Below, in pieces: positions 1 to 10,539 of a stretch of 64,000 bases of DNA (the first letter of the stretch is position 1; every line of letters starts with the position of its first letter). The notes under the pieces were generated by a model. The model had not been told where the DNA came from and did not search any database. It worked only from the letters and a program-made list of their open reading frames with translations. The stretch lies in NCBI GenBank assembly GCA_022814565.1, contig JAKLNG010000019.1:248001-312000 (forward strand), given 5' to 3'. The stretch is from Phaeophleospora eucalypticola. Its lineage: Eukaryota > Ascomycota > Dothideomycetes > Mycosphaerellales > Mycosphaerellaceae. Made by a program: the position numbers and the translations under genes.

Positions 1-10
1 CAGCAACGCA

Positions 11-298
11 ATGAGCCCCTCTGAGCTGACGAGCTCTATCATACTTCCAGTCAGTCTCTTGGCCTTCTCGATCGTCGTCATGAATGTCGTTGGCTGGATC
101 ATTGCCATTCTTGTGACTCGACCGCCGCACGCCACACCAAGACGAAGTCATGCCCGTGGAGTCGATCATTTCGAGCGGCCACCGCGAACATGGACCACGG
201 ATGAGCCGCGATTCATGATGGACACAAATGGACGGGAGACAGCACGGCTGAGACGTAGGCTTCAAGCACAACGTAGAGCTTACGAGTCGGAGCTCTGA
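11..298 (+). CDS. Small predicted membrane protein, unknown
   Basis: An ATG-initiated reading frame of 95 codons. Residues about 10-35 form one long hydrophobic segment (consistent with a single membrane span), followed by a Pro/Arg-rich hydrophilic tail ending in a basic stretch rich in Arg and Gln. I recognise no family. It starts 10 bases from the window edge, so it may be the last exon of a longer gene. The next frame downstream (485-928) has the same plan, one span then a charged helical tail, which mildly supports both being real. Existence as a gene is inference. Confidence 0.35.
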   Translation: MSPSELTSSIILPVSLLAFSIVVMNVVGWIIAILVTRPPHATPRRSHARGVDHFERPPRTWTTDEPRFMMDTNGRETARLRRRLQAQRRAYESEL

Positions 299-484
299 AC
301 AGCTTGCAGACCGCACTCATACGGTCGATAGCCTGGAATGCATCGTTTTTCGGCTGTGTGGACGTCAGCCTGCCACCATCCACCATTCATGAGAGCACTT
401 TTCAACCTCAGAGTGTTCAGTGCCGTCACTACCGATTCAGGTGCAGTCGTTAATGCAGATAGAGTCTCCTTCAAAAGCACATTC

Positions 485-928
485 ATGTCTAACTACCAAG
501 ACTTTACCTTCCCAGAGTCAGCTTCGGAAATGGACCCGTTGCCATCAATCCGTGAGCTTCTCATAGCCATATACTTCACTATGATCTCCATGATCTCCGG
601 AATGGCATACGCATGGCTCCGCTTCGCCAGGTCTTGGCCGTTCTGTTACGACGAACCCCACCGCCAGAATACCACCTTACCGACCGCATCTGTTCAGACA
701 CTCGCTTTGCACGACGCTGCCTACGAACAGCCTCCGCCATCGTATGCAATGGTATTGCTGACTCCAGTCTCACAAGCTGAGCATTTGGTTCTGACAGAGC
801 GAGTCAAGACGCTTGAAGAAGAACAGGAAAGGATGCTGAGTGAGATCAAGGAGCTCAGACTGGAAGTTATCCGGCTGAAGGAAGACACCAAGACGGCGCA
901 TGAGTTATGGAATCGAGAACCATGGTGA
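485..928 (+). CDS. Small single-span protein with C-terminal coiled coil, unknown
   Basis: The frame is open from 338, but the ATG at 485 is preferred because the protein from there has a sensible order: a short acidic head, a hydrophobic segment of about 22 residues (consistent with one membrane span), a Pro-rich linker, and a C-terminal Glu/Lys/Leu-rich stretch with heptad-like leucines that should form a coiled coil. Length would be 147 residues. No family recognised. It could be a small membrane-anchored adaptor, but that is a guess from topology alone. Confidence 0.4.
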   Translation: MSNYQDFTFPESASEMDPLPSIRELLIAIYFTMISMISGMAYAWLRFARSWPFCYDEPHRQNTTLPTASVQTLALHDAAYEQPPPSYAMVLLTPVSQAEHLVLTERVKTLEEEQERMLSEIKELRLEVIRLKEDTKTAHELWNREPW

Positions 929-1516
929 CAATTCATGAGACGACGAAAGTCTTCCATTTGAGGATGAGTCTTGCGATGTTGGTGGTAGAAGATAAGGAGG
1001 TGAAGTCAAAGTAGATCGATGCACGGACATCTCGGCTTATTAATACTACCACTTCCCTTCTTCGTCGCCCAACATCTTTCCGTCCTTCCATCAACATCTT
1101 CATCACACATATCGTGCTGACAACAGAATGCTTTCCCTTCGATCCAGATTTCTGTTTGCTCATTGCTTTGGCGAAGATTCAGAACAAGTCCAGGCGTCAA
1201 GCTCACCGCACCAACTTTGCCGATGTTTCATGATGCAATCTATTCGCAGGGGCCGGACATGAGATCCAGGTTTCCAAGCGCCCAATGCAGATGTACCACC
1301 AAACAAACTCTGAGAGATTCTCCGTCCTCGGCATCGTTCTACGCAGCAATACCGGACGTGTGAGCGATATTGTCGCCAAGAGAGTGGCAACACCTTTCAT
1401 ACGAATACTAATCGTGCTTGTGCCGCTTCCTCCCTCTTCCCAGTGTCCTTGCCTATTCCTCATTTCCATTCAGCATTTGCAGCGAGTCGATCTTGCGCGT
1501 CCATTCATTTTTGACC
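929..1516. other. Intergenic, no gene seen
   Basis: About 590 bases between the small membrane ORF and the GH131 gene. Only short unconvincing frames are present. The last 100 bases are pyrimidine-rich, as is common just upstream of fungal start codons, so this is probably the GH131 promoter and 5' leader. Confidence 0.6.
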
Positions 1517-2653
1517 ATGTTCTCTTCTACAGTTTTTCTCGCCCTGGCTGGCGCGGCTGCCAGCAGCGTCCTTTGGGATGGCCGACTCAACAACTACGCT
1601 TCGGCGGCGTTCCTCGACGACTGGTCCTGGTCGAATCAAGTCGGGCCATATCAGTACTATATCCATGGCAGTGGCTCGAGAGAAGAATACGTGGCGATGT
1701 CCACTGACTACAAGAACCCAGCGGACACGGGCTCCGAGCAAGGTCTCCAGATCACGATCGACGACACATCCTCTTGGAACGGGCAGACCATGATGCGGAC
1801 GGAGCTGATTCCCCAAACGACCGCGGCCATCAATGCGGGCAAGGTGTTCTACCACTTCTCTATGCAGCATACTGGGACCAATCCACCATCTCAGACTCAA
1901 GAACACCAAGTGTGCTTCTTTGAAAGCCACTTCACGGAGATGAAATACGGATTGATGAGTGGTGCGACAGGTACTTCCAGCAACTTGCTTCACTGGTATG
2001 TCGGTGGCGACAGCCAGTGGAATGTCACCTTCGAGGCTGGCGTCTGGCACAACGTAGCGTATGGAATCGACTTCGATGCCCAGACCGTCACTTTCTACCA
2101 CTCCACTGGCGCAGAAGACCTTGCTCAGATTGCAGGCCCGATCTCTGCAAGCACGTCCTCCAGCGGAGCTGACTGGCATCTTGGCGTCCTTCGTTTGGCT
2201 TCCTCTTCAGGAGACAACTCGGCCACCGAGGACTGGCATTTCTCAGGAGTCTACATTGAAGACGGCGATCTCACCAAATCTGTCAGTGGTCCTGGTGCAT
2301 CATCTGACTCAAGCTCCGCTCCAGCAACAACGGCTTCTCCTGCCGCCACTGCTGCGTCCACGCAGGCAACTACTTTCCAGACCCAAGTCAAACCGGCCTC
2401 ATCAACATCCTCATCGACCGCTCCCGCTACCTCGAGCAGTGCAAGCACCGTCGCCAGCAATCCAGCTCTCATCTTCAGTGGCAGCCTCCCATCGACTTCC
2501 GCGTCTTCGACCGCTACGTTCACACCGGTCGTCTTATCATACGCAGCTGCCTTAAGTTCTGCAGCTGCTGAACTTACCTCAGAGCCAACGACCACAGCGA
2601 CGACCACGCCGGCGGCTGTCGAGACAGATGACTGTGAGGTTGTCTACTCTTGA
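1517..2653 (+). CDS. Secreted GH131-type beta-glucanase with Ser/Thr-rich tail
   Basis: Predicted extracellular glycoside hydrolase family 131 enzyme (broad beta-1,3/1,4/1,6-glucanase), intronless, 378 residues from this ATG. The start is chosen because it is followed directly by a signal peptide (FSSTVFLALAGAAASS). Family features visible just after it are VLWDGRLNNY, the WSWSNQVGPYQYYIHG block, and WNGQTMMRTELIPQT. The catalytic domain spans about residues 18-255, and the remaining 120 residues are a low-complexity Ser/Thr/Ala tail ending in a short acidic segment with one Cys. Such a tail is probably heavily O-glycosylated. GH131 proteins are typical of plant-associated ascomycetes. Domain assignment is by recognition of these motifs, not by search. 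Confidence 0.88.
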   Translation: MFSSTVFLALAGAAASSVLWDGRLNNYASAAFLDDWSWSNQVGPYQYYIHGSGSREEYVAMSTDYKNPADTGSEQGLQITIDDTSSWNGQTMMRTELIPQTTAAINAGKVFYHFSMQHTGTNPPSQTQEHQVCFFESHFTEMKYGLMSGATGTSSNLLHWYVGGDSQWNVTFEAGVWHNVAYGIDFDAQTVTFYHSTGAEDLAQIAGPISASTSSSGADWHLGVLRLASSSGDNSATEDWHFSGVYIEDGDLTKSVSGPGASSDSSSAPATTASPAATAASTQATTFQTQVKPASSTSSSTAPATSSSASTVASNPALIFSGSLPSTSASSTATFTPVVLSYAAALSSAAAELTSEPTTTATTTPAAVETDDCEVVYS

Positions 2654-3101
2654 TGGGCGACTTCATGCGGCTTTCGTCTGCCCTGAAGCCTGCACGAAGC
2701 AAAATGGTACTATTCTGACGCTCCGCTTTGAAAGAGCTGATCGGGGCTCGCAGACTAAGAATACATGCGCTCTGTCTGTACAGATATCATTTTGACTGTG
2801 CTTTCACACTTCGGCATCTCATCAACTTGTTACTTCCCAGTCCGATCACTTCACTTTCTTTTCGTCCATCCTCCTTTGTATTCCTTCCTAATCCAGCAAG
2901 CAAGCCTTGCTTAGAAGTCACACGGAACAGTCCAACATTTCGTTGAGAGGATGGACGTCATGTGCGCTGTTCGGCGAGACTACATCGAGACGAATGATTC
3001 CTATCTTGCAATTCTTCTAACACCACAACACCAACTCGAATCGACCCAACACCAGACAACGATACTCTCAGCCACACCAAACACTCTCACCTTCCTCAGA
3101 C
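2654..3101. other. Intergenic, no gene seen
   Basis: About 450 bases between two co-directional genes. It should hold the GH131 terminator and the promoter of the Ser/Thr-rich gene. No conserved motif recognised. Confidence 0.55.
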
Positions 3102-4778
3102 ATGATGGCCAACAAGATGACGGCGGCGCTGGTCGCCGCTCTTCCTACTGTGGCCGCAACGTTCGGCAGCAATTTGATCGCTATTCGCGGCGAAGTCACC
3201 CCTCCCAACGAGGTGGTTTCAGGTATGAACGATGGAGCGATCTCTAAGTTCGCGAAGCCAATGATATCTTCACAAAGGCAATGACTTCCATCTGTCTGTC
3301 TTCATTTACCAGCTCGTGAACCACAGCACAAGCTCCGACAAGCCAGGAATTGAGCTCCGAACTACCGGGAATAGCCAGTCAATACCAAAGGGCATCGATG
3401 TGGGTTCCATCGCTATGCCCTTTGGCTTATCGTGTGAGTTCTGGAAGTGAGTATTATCCTTCGATTTCTTCGTCGCTTCATATGACTCTGATGCTTTCTT
3501 CGCAGGGAGGGTGATTCCGAAGGCACCCATTTGAATAAAGTGGACCCACCGGGCCTCAACGACACCAGCGATTGGCTTGAACAGCCTAATTTCTTCCTGT
3601 GCTTCACCACGGGTGGCTCGTCTGCCTCTGGAACACCGACGAGTTCTCAAACGGCTGCTACGTCTTCAACAGGAGCAAGTTCAAGTTCCGACACAACCGC
3701 TTCCGGCGCGATTACTGGTTCAAGCACAACCTCGTCAGTCACTGACAGTACTCTGGCATCTCAAACAACTGCAACGACCACACTCTCTCGCCCTACGCTC
3801 TTGTCGTGCTCTGCGACTACGACCTCTGTCTCTTCAGACACTGCCTCTGTGACAATGTGCGCTTGCACCAGCGACACTGTTGAAGGGACACTCTCCACGA
3901 TTCCAGGCAACTCTGGAGATGCTACCGCTATGTGCGGGTACGCTTTTTGGCCGACGGTGTCAGCCACCACAGCTTCTACGACTGAGACCACCTCGCTACC
4001 TACCACCTCGGCAGCGCCAGCATCAAGCGAATCTTCCGTTCAGCCAACTAGCACCGGCTCCGAGCCCATCACTTGCTCGATGTTCAGCGAGGGCACCAGC
4101 TTTTGCAATTGTCTCCAGGGCACAAACACTTTTGGAGTCTTCCCCACTCTGTCAGCCAGCGACGATGCCTCGAAGTGCGCCTATACCGCTTCGCCAACTA
4201 GTACCTCAAGCACCACTACTAGCACCTCCTCGGCCACCACGAGCTCGGCAGCCCAGACATCCACCGAATCATCGACCCAGCCTACCAGCACACCAACGGA
4301 AGCCTCCTCCACAACCGCCACGGCCACGGAAATTACACTGCCGGCAACAACTATCACCGTCCAACCCCGCCACCGCCGCACCCCCTCTCCCAAGGCCCTC
4401 CAACCCCCCCTCCTCTGCACCCCCATCCCCTCCATCCTGCCCCAACTCTCCACCAACCTAGTAACCTACACCTGGACCAACATACCTCCCACCCCCGGTC
4501 TCGGCTCCGCGGTGGACGATTCCGCCTGCGGGATTCTCACAGATCCCGCCACCCTCAATCCACCCACCAGAGCAATCGAGGCCATCAGCACGACCTGCGC
4601 AGCAGCAACCCTCGTGATCCCAACTCTCACCCCATCTGTTGCAATTGTTAAGGGCGGAGGGACGGTAGAGTACGATCTCTTTTGTACCGTAAATTCTGCA
4701 GAGCGGAAGGAGAGGCGGTGGGATTTAAGGACTGAGAGCTCGAAAGCGAAGACGAAGAACAATGAGCGAGAGAGCTGA
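3102..4778 (+). CDS. Secreted Ser/Thr-rich Cys-patterned protein, unknown
   Basis: Three exons are proposed: 3102 to about 3212, 3313-3446 and 3506-4778. The second intron is well supported (donor GTGAGT, acceptor GCAG; it joins CEFW to KEGDS in frame). The first is uncertain: exon 2 (from 3313) is in phase only with the weak donor at 3213, whereas the better-looking GTATGA donor at 3223 gives an early stop. The N terminus is a likely signal peptide (MTAALVAALPTVAATFGS). Most of the protein is Ser/Thr-rich, interrupted by two related Cys blocks with a CxC...C-(G/A)-Y pattern, and a Pro-rich then basic C terminus. Probably a cell-surface or secreted glycoprotein. No family recognised. The last 60 residues are unusual in composition and could be misread if a 3' intron was missed. 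Confidence 0.5.
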
Positions 4779-5425
4779 AAAGCTCTCTTCTTGGCTAGGC
4801 TATGAGCATGAATCTCTGAGTGTTAAAGTTTGGGGCGTCGTTTAGGCGATTTAACGAAGCGATGTTGCGGGGGGTTTTGGTTACGGTATTAGGCGTTGAG
4901 CAATGCATGTTTCCACGATGAATGATCAAGAGTATAAAGAGAGGTGGTGAACCAATCTTGAACGTACAGCGAGGCCGTGTGACCTATCTTACTAGCTTCA
5001 ATTTTGACAGAGCAAAGTCGACGACCACGCGTTTCCCGCAACTCACAAATAAGCTTCACGCTAGCCTGACCCAAGCATGTGAAAGCACGTGAGCCAAGTA
5101 AGCACAAACAAGCATTGCTCAAACCAGATTTAACATCCATGCTCTGAAACATGAAACAAAGCTTACGATGCAATCATGACTGAATCATTTATCTCATCTT
5201 GGTATCAACGTTCCACGTCAAAATCTGCCATCTGTCATTTTGAAACTCATCGATGCATGCATCATCCCATTTCCTCCTTGAAAAGCCTGTACTATCAGTG
5301 GACAGGTATCCAAAGAGCCCATCTTGGGTGATAAGCTACCGCTTCTCCGGACGCCTCGCATATCCGTTCTTTCCCATCCCTTTCCCGTAGAACCATCTGT
5401 GCGCATGTCGCTGTTTTTGACCCAA
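4779..5425. other. Intergenic between convergent genes
   Basis: About 650 bases between the 3' ends of the Ser/Thr-rich gene (plus) and NCS-1 (minus). No coding signal on either strand; presumably both 3' untranslated regions. Confidence 0.6.
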
Positions 5426-6675
5426 TCATACCAGTCCGTCGTAGAGTGAAAGTGCGGAGACGATGGTCTCGTCGCGCTTGCTGCCCTCCTGCAGATAGCA
5501 TCAGCATCATGTCTGTACATGTACTTTGGATTGTCATACCTTGAACTCGGCCATGTCCAAGCTGCCGTTCTCATCCTTGTCCATCATCCTGAAAATTTTC
5601 TTCACGCGCTTCTCTGGTGTGTCTTCGTCCTCAGGCAGCTTCACCATGCTCCCTACCATCTTGTAGATCGCTTCTACAATTGCCAGCATCTCGTCGTAGC
5701 TGATCTTGCCGTCGCCGTCGATGTCGTATAGCTGGAAGGCCCAGTCGAGTTTGTCCTCCATCTTCCCTCTGCTAGTGACGGACAAGGCGCAGATGAATTC
5801 CTTGAAATCGATACTTCCGGATTTGTCGGCGTCAAATACGTTGAAGACATAATCTGCAAAGGAGGAAGGATCGCCGAAGGGAAAGAACTGTTTGTAGATT
5901 TTTTGGAATTCGGACTTGGTGAGCATGCCGGAGGGGCAGTCCTTGAGGAAGCCTGTATCCAATCAATATGCCAGCTTTCGATCTGGTGTTGCCAAGATGC
6001 GTACCCTTATACCATTGTTGCAGCTCCTTCTTGTCGAAATGTGTGGCTTTCTGCAGGTCGGCGAGCTCTTGCTGAGAGAGCTTGCTCTGGCTTTTGTGGA
6101 GTGTCAGCGTTTGGGAGTTCAACTGGAGGTATTCCCCGCCTGTGCTCTTCTTCATCTCGCGCTCGAAATCCTGCATGCCGATCTTGAGGGCACATTCCTG
6201 TTTGGCCTTGAATTGGGGGTAGGTATGGGAGACATAGCGGGGGATGTGGTAAGGACGAGGACGCGCATAGTGGGAGGTGTCTGCGATGCTGGTGCGGCGC
6301 TCGTGGACGGCACCGGGTTGTGTATCCTGGTCGAGCTCGATGTCGTGCACCTTCTTCTCTTCTTTGGGGGTATCGGCCATGCTGTTGAAGCTCCGTTTGT
6401 GGCACGTGGGAATGCGGGGAGAGGGTTTGTTTGTATTGTGTATGGGCTGCAGTGGATTATGTTTTTCTGCTGTGCCAACGCATAATGTCCGGGGGAAAGT
6501 GGGAAGAATCTTGGGGTGTGATGTGGTTTGCTCCACGCAGCGATGCTGGGCCCATTGCGCCCACTTCACGTCATCGGACCACTGGGCAGGCAAGTGTCAC
6601 ACACGCGCGAGACACGAGAGTCGGAAGAGCAGGAGTAGGAGCAGGCAAGAGGGCGGCGACGTACCTTTTGCCCAT
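5426..6675 (-). CDS. NCS1: Neuronal calcium sensor 1 / frequenin
   Basis: EF-hand calcium sensor that in fungi binds and activates phosphatidylinositol 4-kinase and affects calcium signalling. Four exons on the minus strand: 6665-6675, 6005-6090, 5540-5952 and 5426-5488, giving 190 residues, the normal NCS-1 length. Exon 1 is only 11 nt (ATGGGCAAAAG before donor GTACGT) and supplies Met-Gly, the N-myristoylation signal. The joined N terminus MGKSQSKLS is the family hallmark. Other landmarks are FDKKELQQWYKG, FPFGDPSSFADYVFNVFD and three calcium-binding loops beginning DADKSG, DIDGDG and DKDENG; the first EF-hand is degenerate as usual. The last exon encodes the conserved end SALSLYDGLV. Intron 1 is about 574 nt, far longer than the others here, and holds an open frame described separately. 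Divergent from COG6. Confidence 0.94.
6091..6380 (-). other. Open frame inside NCS-1 intron 1, possible alternative N terminus
   Basis: From an ATG at 6380 the minus strand stays open for about 97 codons and runs without a break into NCS-1 exon 2 in the correct frame. The translation (begins MADTPKEEKKVHDIELDQ) is hydrophilic and not low-complexity, with RRTSIADTS and a region resembling ordinary soluble protein, so it reads like real coding sequence and not like a random intron. A transcript starting inside the intron would make NCS-1 with a 97-residue extension and no Met-Gly myristoylation site. It might equally be chance or a leftover of a separate gene. Confidence 0.3.
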
Positions 6676-7298
6676 CGGATCGGCGCCTCGCGGAGGCAGA
6701 CAAAGAAGGTCGGGATCGCTCGCGTGTGGGATAAAGTAGAAAGTAGACAGACGAGGCGGGGTGTCTCGGCGAGGCGTATGCGGTCGTTTAGGAGCGAGTC
6801 GAGAGGATGCGGAGGAGTTGGTGTAGCTAGACAAGAGGGTGGTATTCAAAGAGGAGAAGGGTGTTGTTGGCGGAGTAATCAAGAATCGGTGCGGCGGTCA
6901 ATCAAGATGCGAGATGCCGACAAGATGATGGAGCTGGCGGGCTGTTGCGTTTCTTTGCTGGTCTCGCCGCGTCGCAGACCACCCCGCCAAATCGCCCTCC
7001 CCCTGCGGGCACTCCCGCGTGGCAGTGCAGTCTGATCGGCCCTCCCCGACGCCCCGATAGGGCTGAGGACGTGTCATCTTCAGCTGCAAAAAAGTGAGTT
7101 AGCCTCTGTTGCAGGTGAATGGTGCTGGGGAGGTGTGACAGGATCAGATAAGTGCTGAAGGATGCTCCCATCCGACAATTGAAAGCTTGTCCGCGCCAAG
7201 ACATCGCCGTCGGAGTTTGTCTCCTTCCCCGTCGTCAGGGACACACACATTCATCCACAGGCCACCTTCTCAATCGGGGAATCGTCAGGCTTCATAAC

Positions 7299-9386
7299 AT
7301 GACCGACTCCTACTTCAATGGCCGAGCGGGATCTCCGGCCGTCGAGAATGGCACGTCTGTCATGTCGCCCACGACTCCAGCATCGGGAGCGGCAGCGAGA
7401 TCCAATGCCCTCCAAAATAGGATCACCAGTGTCCTTTCTGCCTCATATGCAGACCTGGAAATTCGAGATGCTCTATCGATCCTGGACGAGCGGGGATTGC
7501 AAAACACTGCAGATGCGCGACGGAACCTACGTCTAGACGTTCAGGAAGAACTCATCCAATGCAATGGCGAAATCGTCCAGGACTTTGGCAAGGTTGCCGA
7601 ACAGCTCAAGCGAATCGGTGCCGCAATCTCCAATCTCAACACTAGCTGCGTTGAAATGAGGAAGCACATCGCTGCCGCCAATCGAGAGACCGGCCCCATG
7701 CTGGACGAGGCCAAGACTATTCTCAATGACAAGCGCCAGGTGGAGACAAAACAGCAGCTGCTGGATGCATTCAAGGCACACTTCGTCGTCTCGGATACCG
7801 ACCTCGCTACCCTCACCTCTACTGCTGAGCCTGTCAACGATGACTTCTTCCGGATATTGACCCGTGTCAAGAAGATCCACGAGGACTGTCAGGTTCTTCT
7901 AGGCACGGAGAACCAACGCCTTGGTCTGGAAATTCTGGAGCAGAGCTCGAGACAGCTCAATGCCGCGTTTCAGAAGCTGTTCCGATGGATTCAGCGAGAG
8001 TTTAAGTCCCTCGATTTGGAGAATCCTCAAATTAGCGCGGCTATCAGACGAGCATTGCGCGTGCTGGCGGAGAGACCTACACTATTCCAGAATTGCTTGG
8101 ACTACTTTGCGGAAGCTAGGGAGCACATCTTGTCGAACAACTTCTACTCGGCCCTTACAGGAGCACCTGTCGATGCTGATCACCCTGTTCTTGGCAAAGC
8201 TATTGAGCTTTCCGCACATGACCCGCTTCGATACATTAGCGACATGCTTGCCTGGGCTCATTCCGCCACGGTCTCTGAGAGAGAAGCGCTTGAGGTGTTG
8301 TTCATCTCCGACGGCGACGAGATCGCCAAGAGCATCCAAGCAGGCATCGAGAGCGAGCCATGGTCAAGAGCAGATGAAGCAGCTGCTCAACCATTTGACG
8401 GCAAGAAAGCTCTCAACGAGCTGGTCGATCGTGACTTAGCCGGCGTCTTCAGACAACTTAAGCAGAGAACAGAGCAAGTCATCCAAAGCCACGAAGACGC
8501 CACACTTGCCTACAAGATCTCCAATCTGGTCATCTTCTACACAAGCCTCTTCTCGAACCTCCTCGGCCAGAACTCAACCTTGCTAGAGACGCTGCGGCCA
8601 CTCTCCGACACCGCCATGCGCGCTTTCCGCTCCACAATGCGCGACCACGTCGCAAATCTCCAGACCGACCTTTCCCTCGCCACATCCGACCTCACCGCAC
8701 CCGAATTCCTAATCGACGCCCTGCAGACTCTTCAAATACTCATGAAGAGCTACGACACCTCCATCATCTCCACCAACCGCGCCGAGCGCATCGAAGGCTT
8801 CCAGCCCATCCTCCAAGAAGCCTTGGATCCCTTCCTCGCGGGATGCGAAAACATCACTAAGCGCTTGCGCAGTCCGAATAATCACATATTCGCCCTCAAC
8901 TGCCTTTTCACGACCAAGGAAGCTCTGAGCACACACTCCTTCGCTGACCGATCAGAAGACTTGCAGCCGCGGATCGAATCCCACCAGGCGGAGCTCGTCG
9001 AAGCAATGCACTCTTGGTTCCTGCACGAGTCCGGCCTCAAGAGCCTCGTGGATAGCATCACCACCGCAGATGACCTGTCGTCCGCGTACAAAGATCCCAG
9101 CCAGCTCCTCTCCATCGCTCAACAGCTCGATGCGTTCCTGCCTACTGCGACGGAAGACGCAAGAGCGTTCTTGGGGCAATTGGAGAACAAGGCCGTGGCC
9201 AGGCGGGTCATTGAGTACGCGGCGGAGAAGTTCTGCGAGGACTTTGAAGAGCTAGAGAAGTTGATCATCCAGGCTGATGAAGTCAGGGGTCGACAGGCGA
9301 ACGGAGAGGTCGAGGAGGAGCAGGAGGTGTGGTTGAGGGAGTGTTTTCCGCGCACCGAGGGGGAGATTAGGGTGCTGTTGAGTTGA
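7299..9386 (+). CDS. COG6: Conserved oligomeric Golgi complex subunit 6
   Basis: Subunit of the eight-protein COG tether that captures retrograde vesicles at the Golgi. Intronless, 695 residues from the ATG at 7299. Upstream in-frame codons from 7152 do not look coding, whereas the protein from 7299 has the family order: short disordered head, then the N-terminal heptad region (RITSVLSASYADLEIRDAL; DARRNLRLDVQEELIQCN; IVQDFGKVAEQLKRIG) that forms the coiled coil used for complex assembly, followed by long helical bundles to the C terminus. The length matches fungal COG6. Divergent from NCS-1, with about 620 bases between the start codons. Confidence 0.92.
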   Translation: MTDSYFNGRAGSPAVENGTSVMSPTTPASGAAARSNALQNRITSVLSASYADLEIRDALSILDERGLQNTADARRNLRLDVQEELIQCNGEIVQDFGKVAEQLKRIGAAISNLNTSCVEMRKHIAAANRETGPMLDEAKTILNDKRQVETKQQLLDAFKAHFVVSDTDLATLTSTAEPVNDDFFRILTRVKKIHEDCQVLLGTENQRLGLEILEQSSRQLNAAFQKLFRWIQREFKSLDLENPQISAAIRRALRVLAERPTLFQNCLDYFAEAREHILSNNFYSALTGAPVDADHPVLGKAIELSAHDPLRYISDMLAWAHSATVSEREALEVLFISDGDEIAKSIQAGIESEPWSRADEAAAQPFDGKKALNELVDRDLAGVFRQLKQRTEQVIQSHEDATLAYKISNLVIFYTSLFSNLLGQNSTLLETLRPLSDTAMRAFRSTMRDHVANLQTDLSLATSDLTAPEFLIDALQTLQILMKSYDTSIISTNRAERIEGFQPILQEALDPFLAGCENITKRLRSPNNHIFALNCLFTTKEALSTHSFADRSEDLQPRIESHQAELVEAMHSWFLHESGLKSLVDSITTADDLSSAYKDPSQLLSIAQQLDAFLPTATEDARAFLGQLENKAVARRVIEYAAEKFCEDFEELEKLIIQADEVRGRQANGEVEEEQEVWLRECFPRTEGEIRVLLS

Positions 9387-9473
9387 GCTGAAGTGAGCGC
9401 GAAGATACAACTAGAATTAGAATTCGAGGTCATATGAGACCTGCAAACCTAAGCAAAGAGTCGTAGAAGGGGG

Positions 9474-10191
9474 CTATTCCTGCACGATCCGAGGAGGCCT
9501 CCTGTAAGTGAGCTGCCAGCCATTATTCATAAGCAGCGCATACCCACGCGGCATGAGATATCGCGCCGGCATCTTCAGCCAACCGACGTCCTCGCGCTTG
9601 CAGCCCTATCATTGTCAGCGACACAGCTCCGGCAACGCTCCTTCAGGATTTGCGTTACCTCAATTGGAGGAAACCCCTCGTCGTCTTCGCCGACGACTTC
9701 TTCCTCTTCGTATAGATCGTCGAGAAGCTTGACGAAGGCCCTTGGCTGCAAGATGTCGCGAGAGGCGGTCGAGTCTGGGTCATCGCCTTCCAAGACTGAA
9801 TTCATAACTTCCTCGTCGACGTAGATGGGGTTGGTGTACTTCGTGAGAGTCCCAGGGCCATTTACTGAGGCCACCCACTCATTGTGAATCCTAGAGAGGT
9901 CAGCCCGGCTGAAGTATTCCGGCTTCGATTATAAACTCACTTCCTCACTGTTGCCTTCGAGGCCCCGTTGAGCTCTTCTGCATTGTCGCGAATGTCGAAA
10001 GCGAAGTCATCCTTGATGAGATGACCTTCCGTGGCTTGGTCTAGAGCTATATTGGCGTATGCGGTGAGTCGATCAACGAAGCCCGCCCATTTCTCATCAT
10101 CTCCGTAAACACAGCGGTAGACCACGTAGCCGCATTTCCCGTCGTGGTAGAAGCCGAATTCTTTGCGAATTAGGGCGGCTTCGCTACGCAT
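9474..10191 (-). CDS. HDGK-family protein, copy A (unknown function)
   Basis: Three exons: 9941-10191, 9659-9890 and 9474-9605, 204 residues. Member of an unnamed family with four more copies at 27.3-31.4 kb. Shared blocks are YHDGKxGYVVYRCVYGDD in exon 1, the exon end EELNGASKATVRK, NEWVASV...YVDEEVM and ...LEGDDP in exon 2 ending at FPPIE, and exon 3 starting GCKREDVGWLK and ending near YRRPPR. The intron phases (2, then 0), a 251-nt first exon and a 132-nt last exon match other copies, so the model is strong although the function is unknown. No signal peptide or membrane span; it looks like a small soluble globular protein. It lies convergent to COG6 and on the opposite strand to the tandem copies. 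Confidence 0.8.
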
Positions 10192-10539
10192 TTTGTTGTG
10201 TGTGAGCGACTTGGAGTTGAAGGTGGGTTGCAGTCGGCAGAGCGACGCGCAAGGTTCGGGTTGGCAACCAGATGAAAGAATTTTCGAGAACATGCGGAAG
10301 CACGTCCTCGTTGCGGAATCGGAGCCAGATTTTCACCTGATTTTGGCAAGTTCGAATTGAAAAAGATTTGGGTCTTGACTGCGGCGGAAGCTGTGAGACC
10401 GGCGCATTCCAAACAGGGGCCACACATGTGATCGTCTTGGCAGCCAGTCACATTCTCCTCGATTTTTGGAACCAGTCGTTCAGCAATTCAGTTTCCGTTG
10501 GGTATCATGCTCGCCAAATTTAACGCCGAGATCCCCTGA
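10192..10539. other. Intergenic, no gene seen
   Basis: About 350 bases between the 5' end of HDGK copy A and the 3' end of the acetyltransferase gene. Only short shadow frames. Presumably the promoter of copy A. Confidence 0.5.

Noticed and set aside
1505..2179. 224-codon minus-strand frame opposite GH131
   Set aside because: Antisense shadow of a GC-rich coding sequence with clear family motifs on the plus strand.
5916..6485. 189-codon plus-strand frame opposite NCS-1
   Set aside because: It mirrors the conserved NCS-1 coding strand and its intron-1 frame; no motif of its own.
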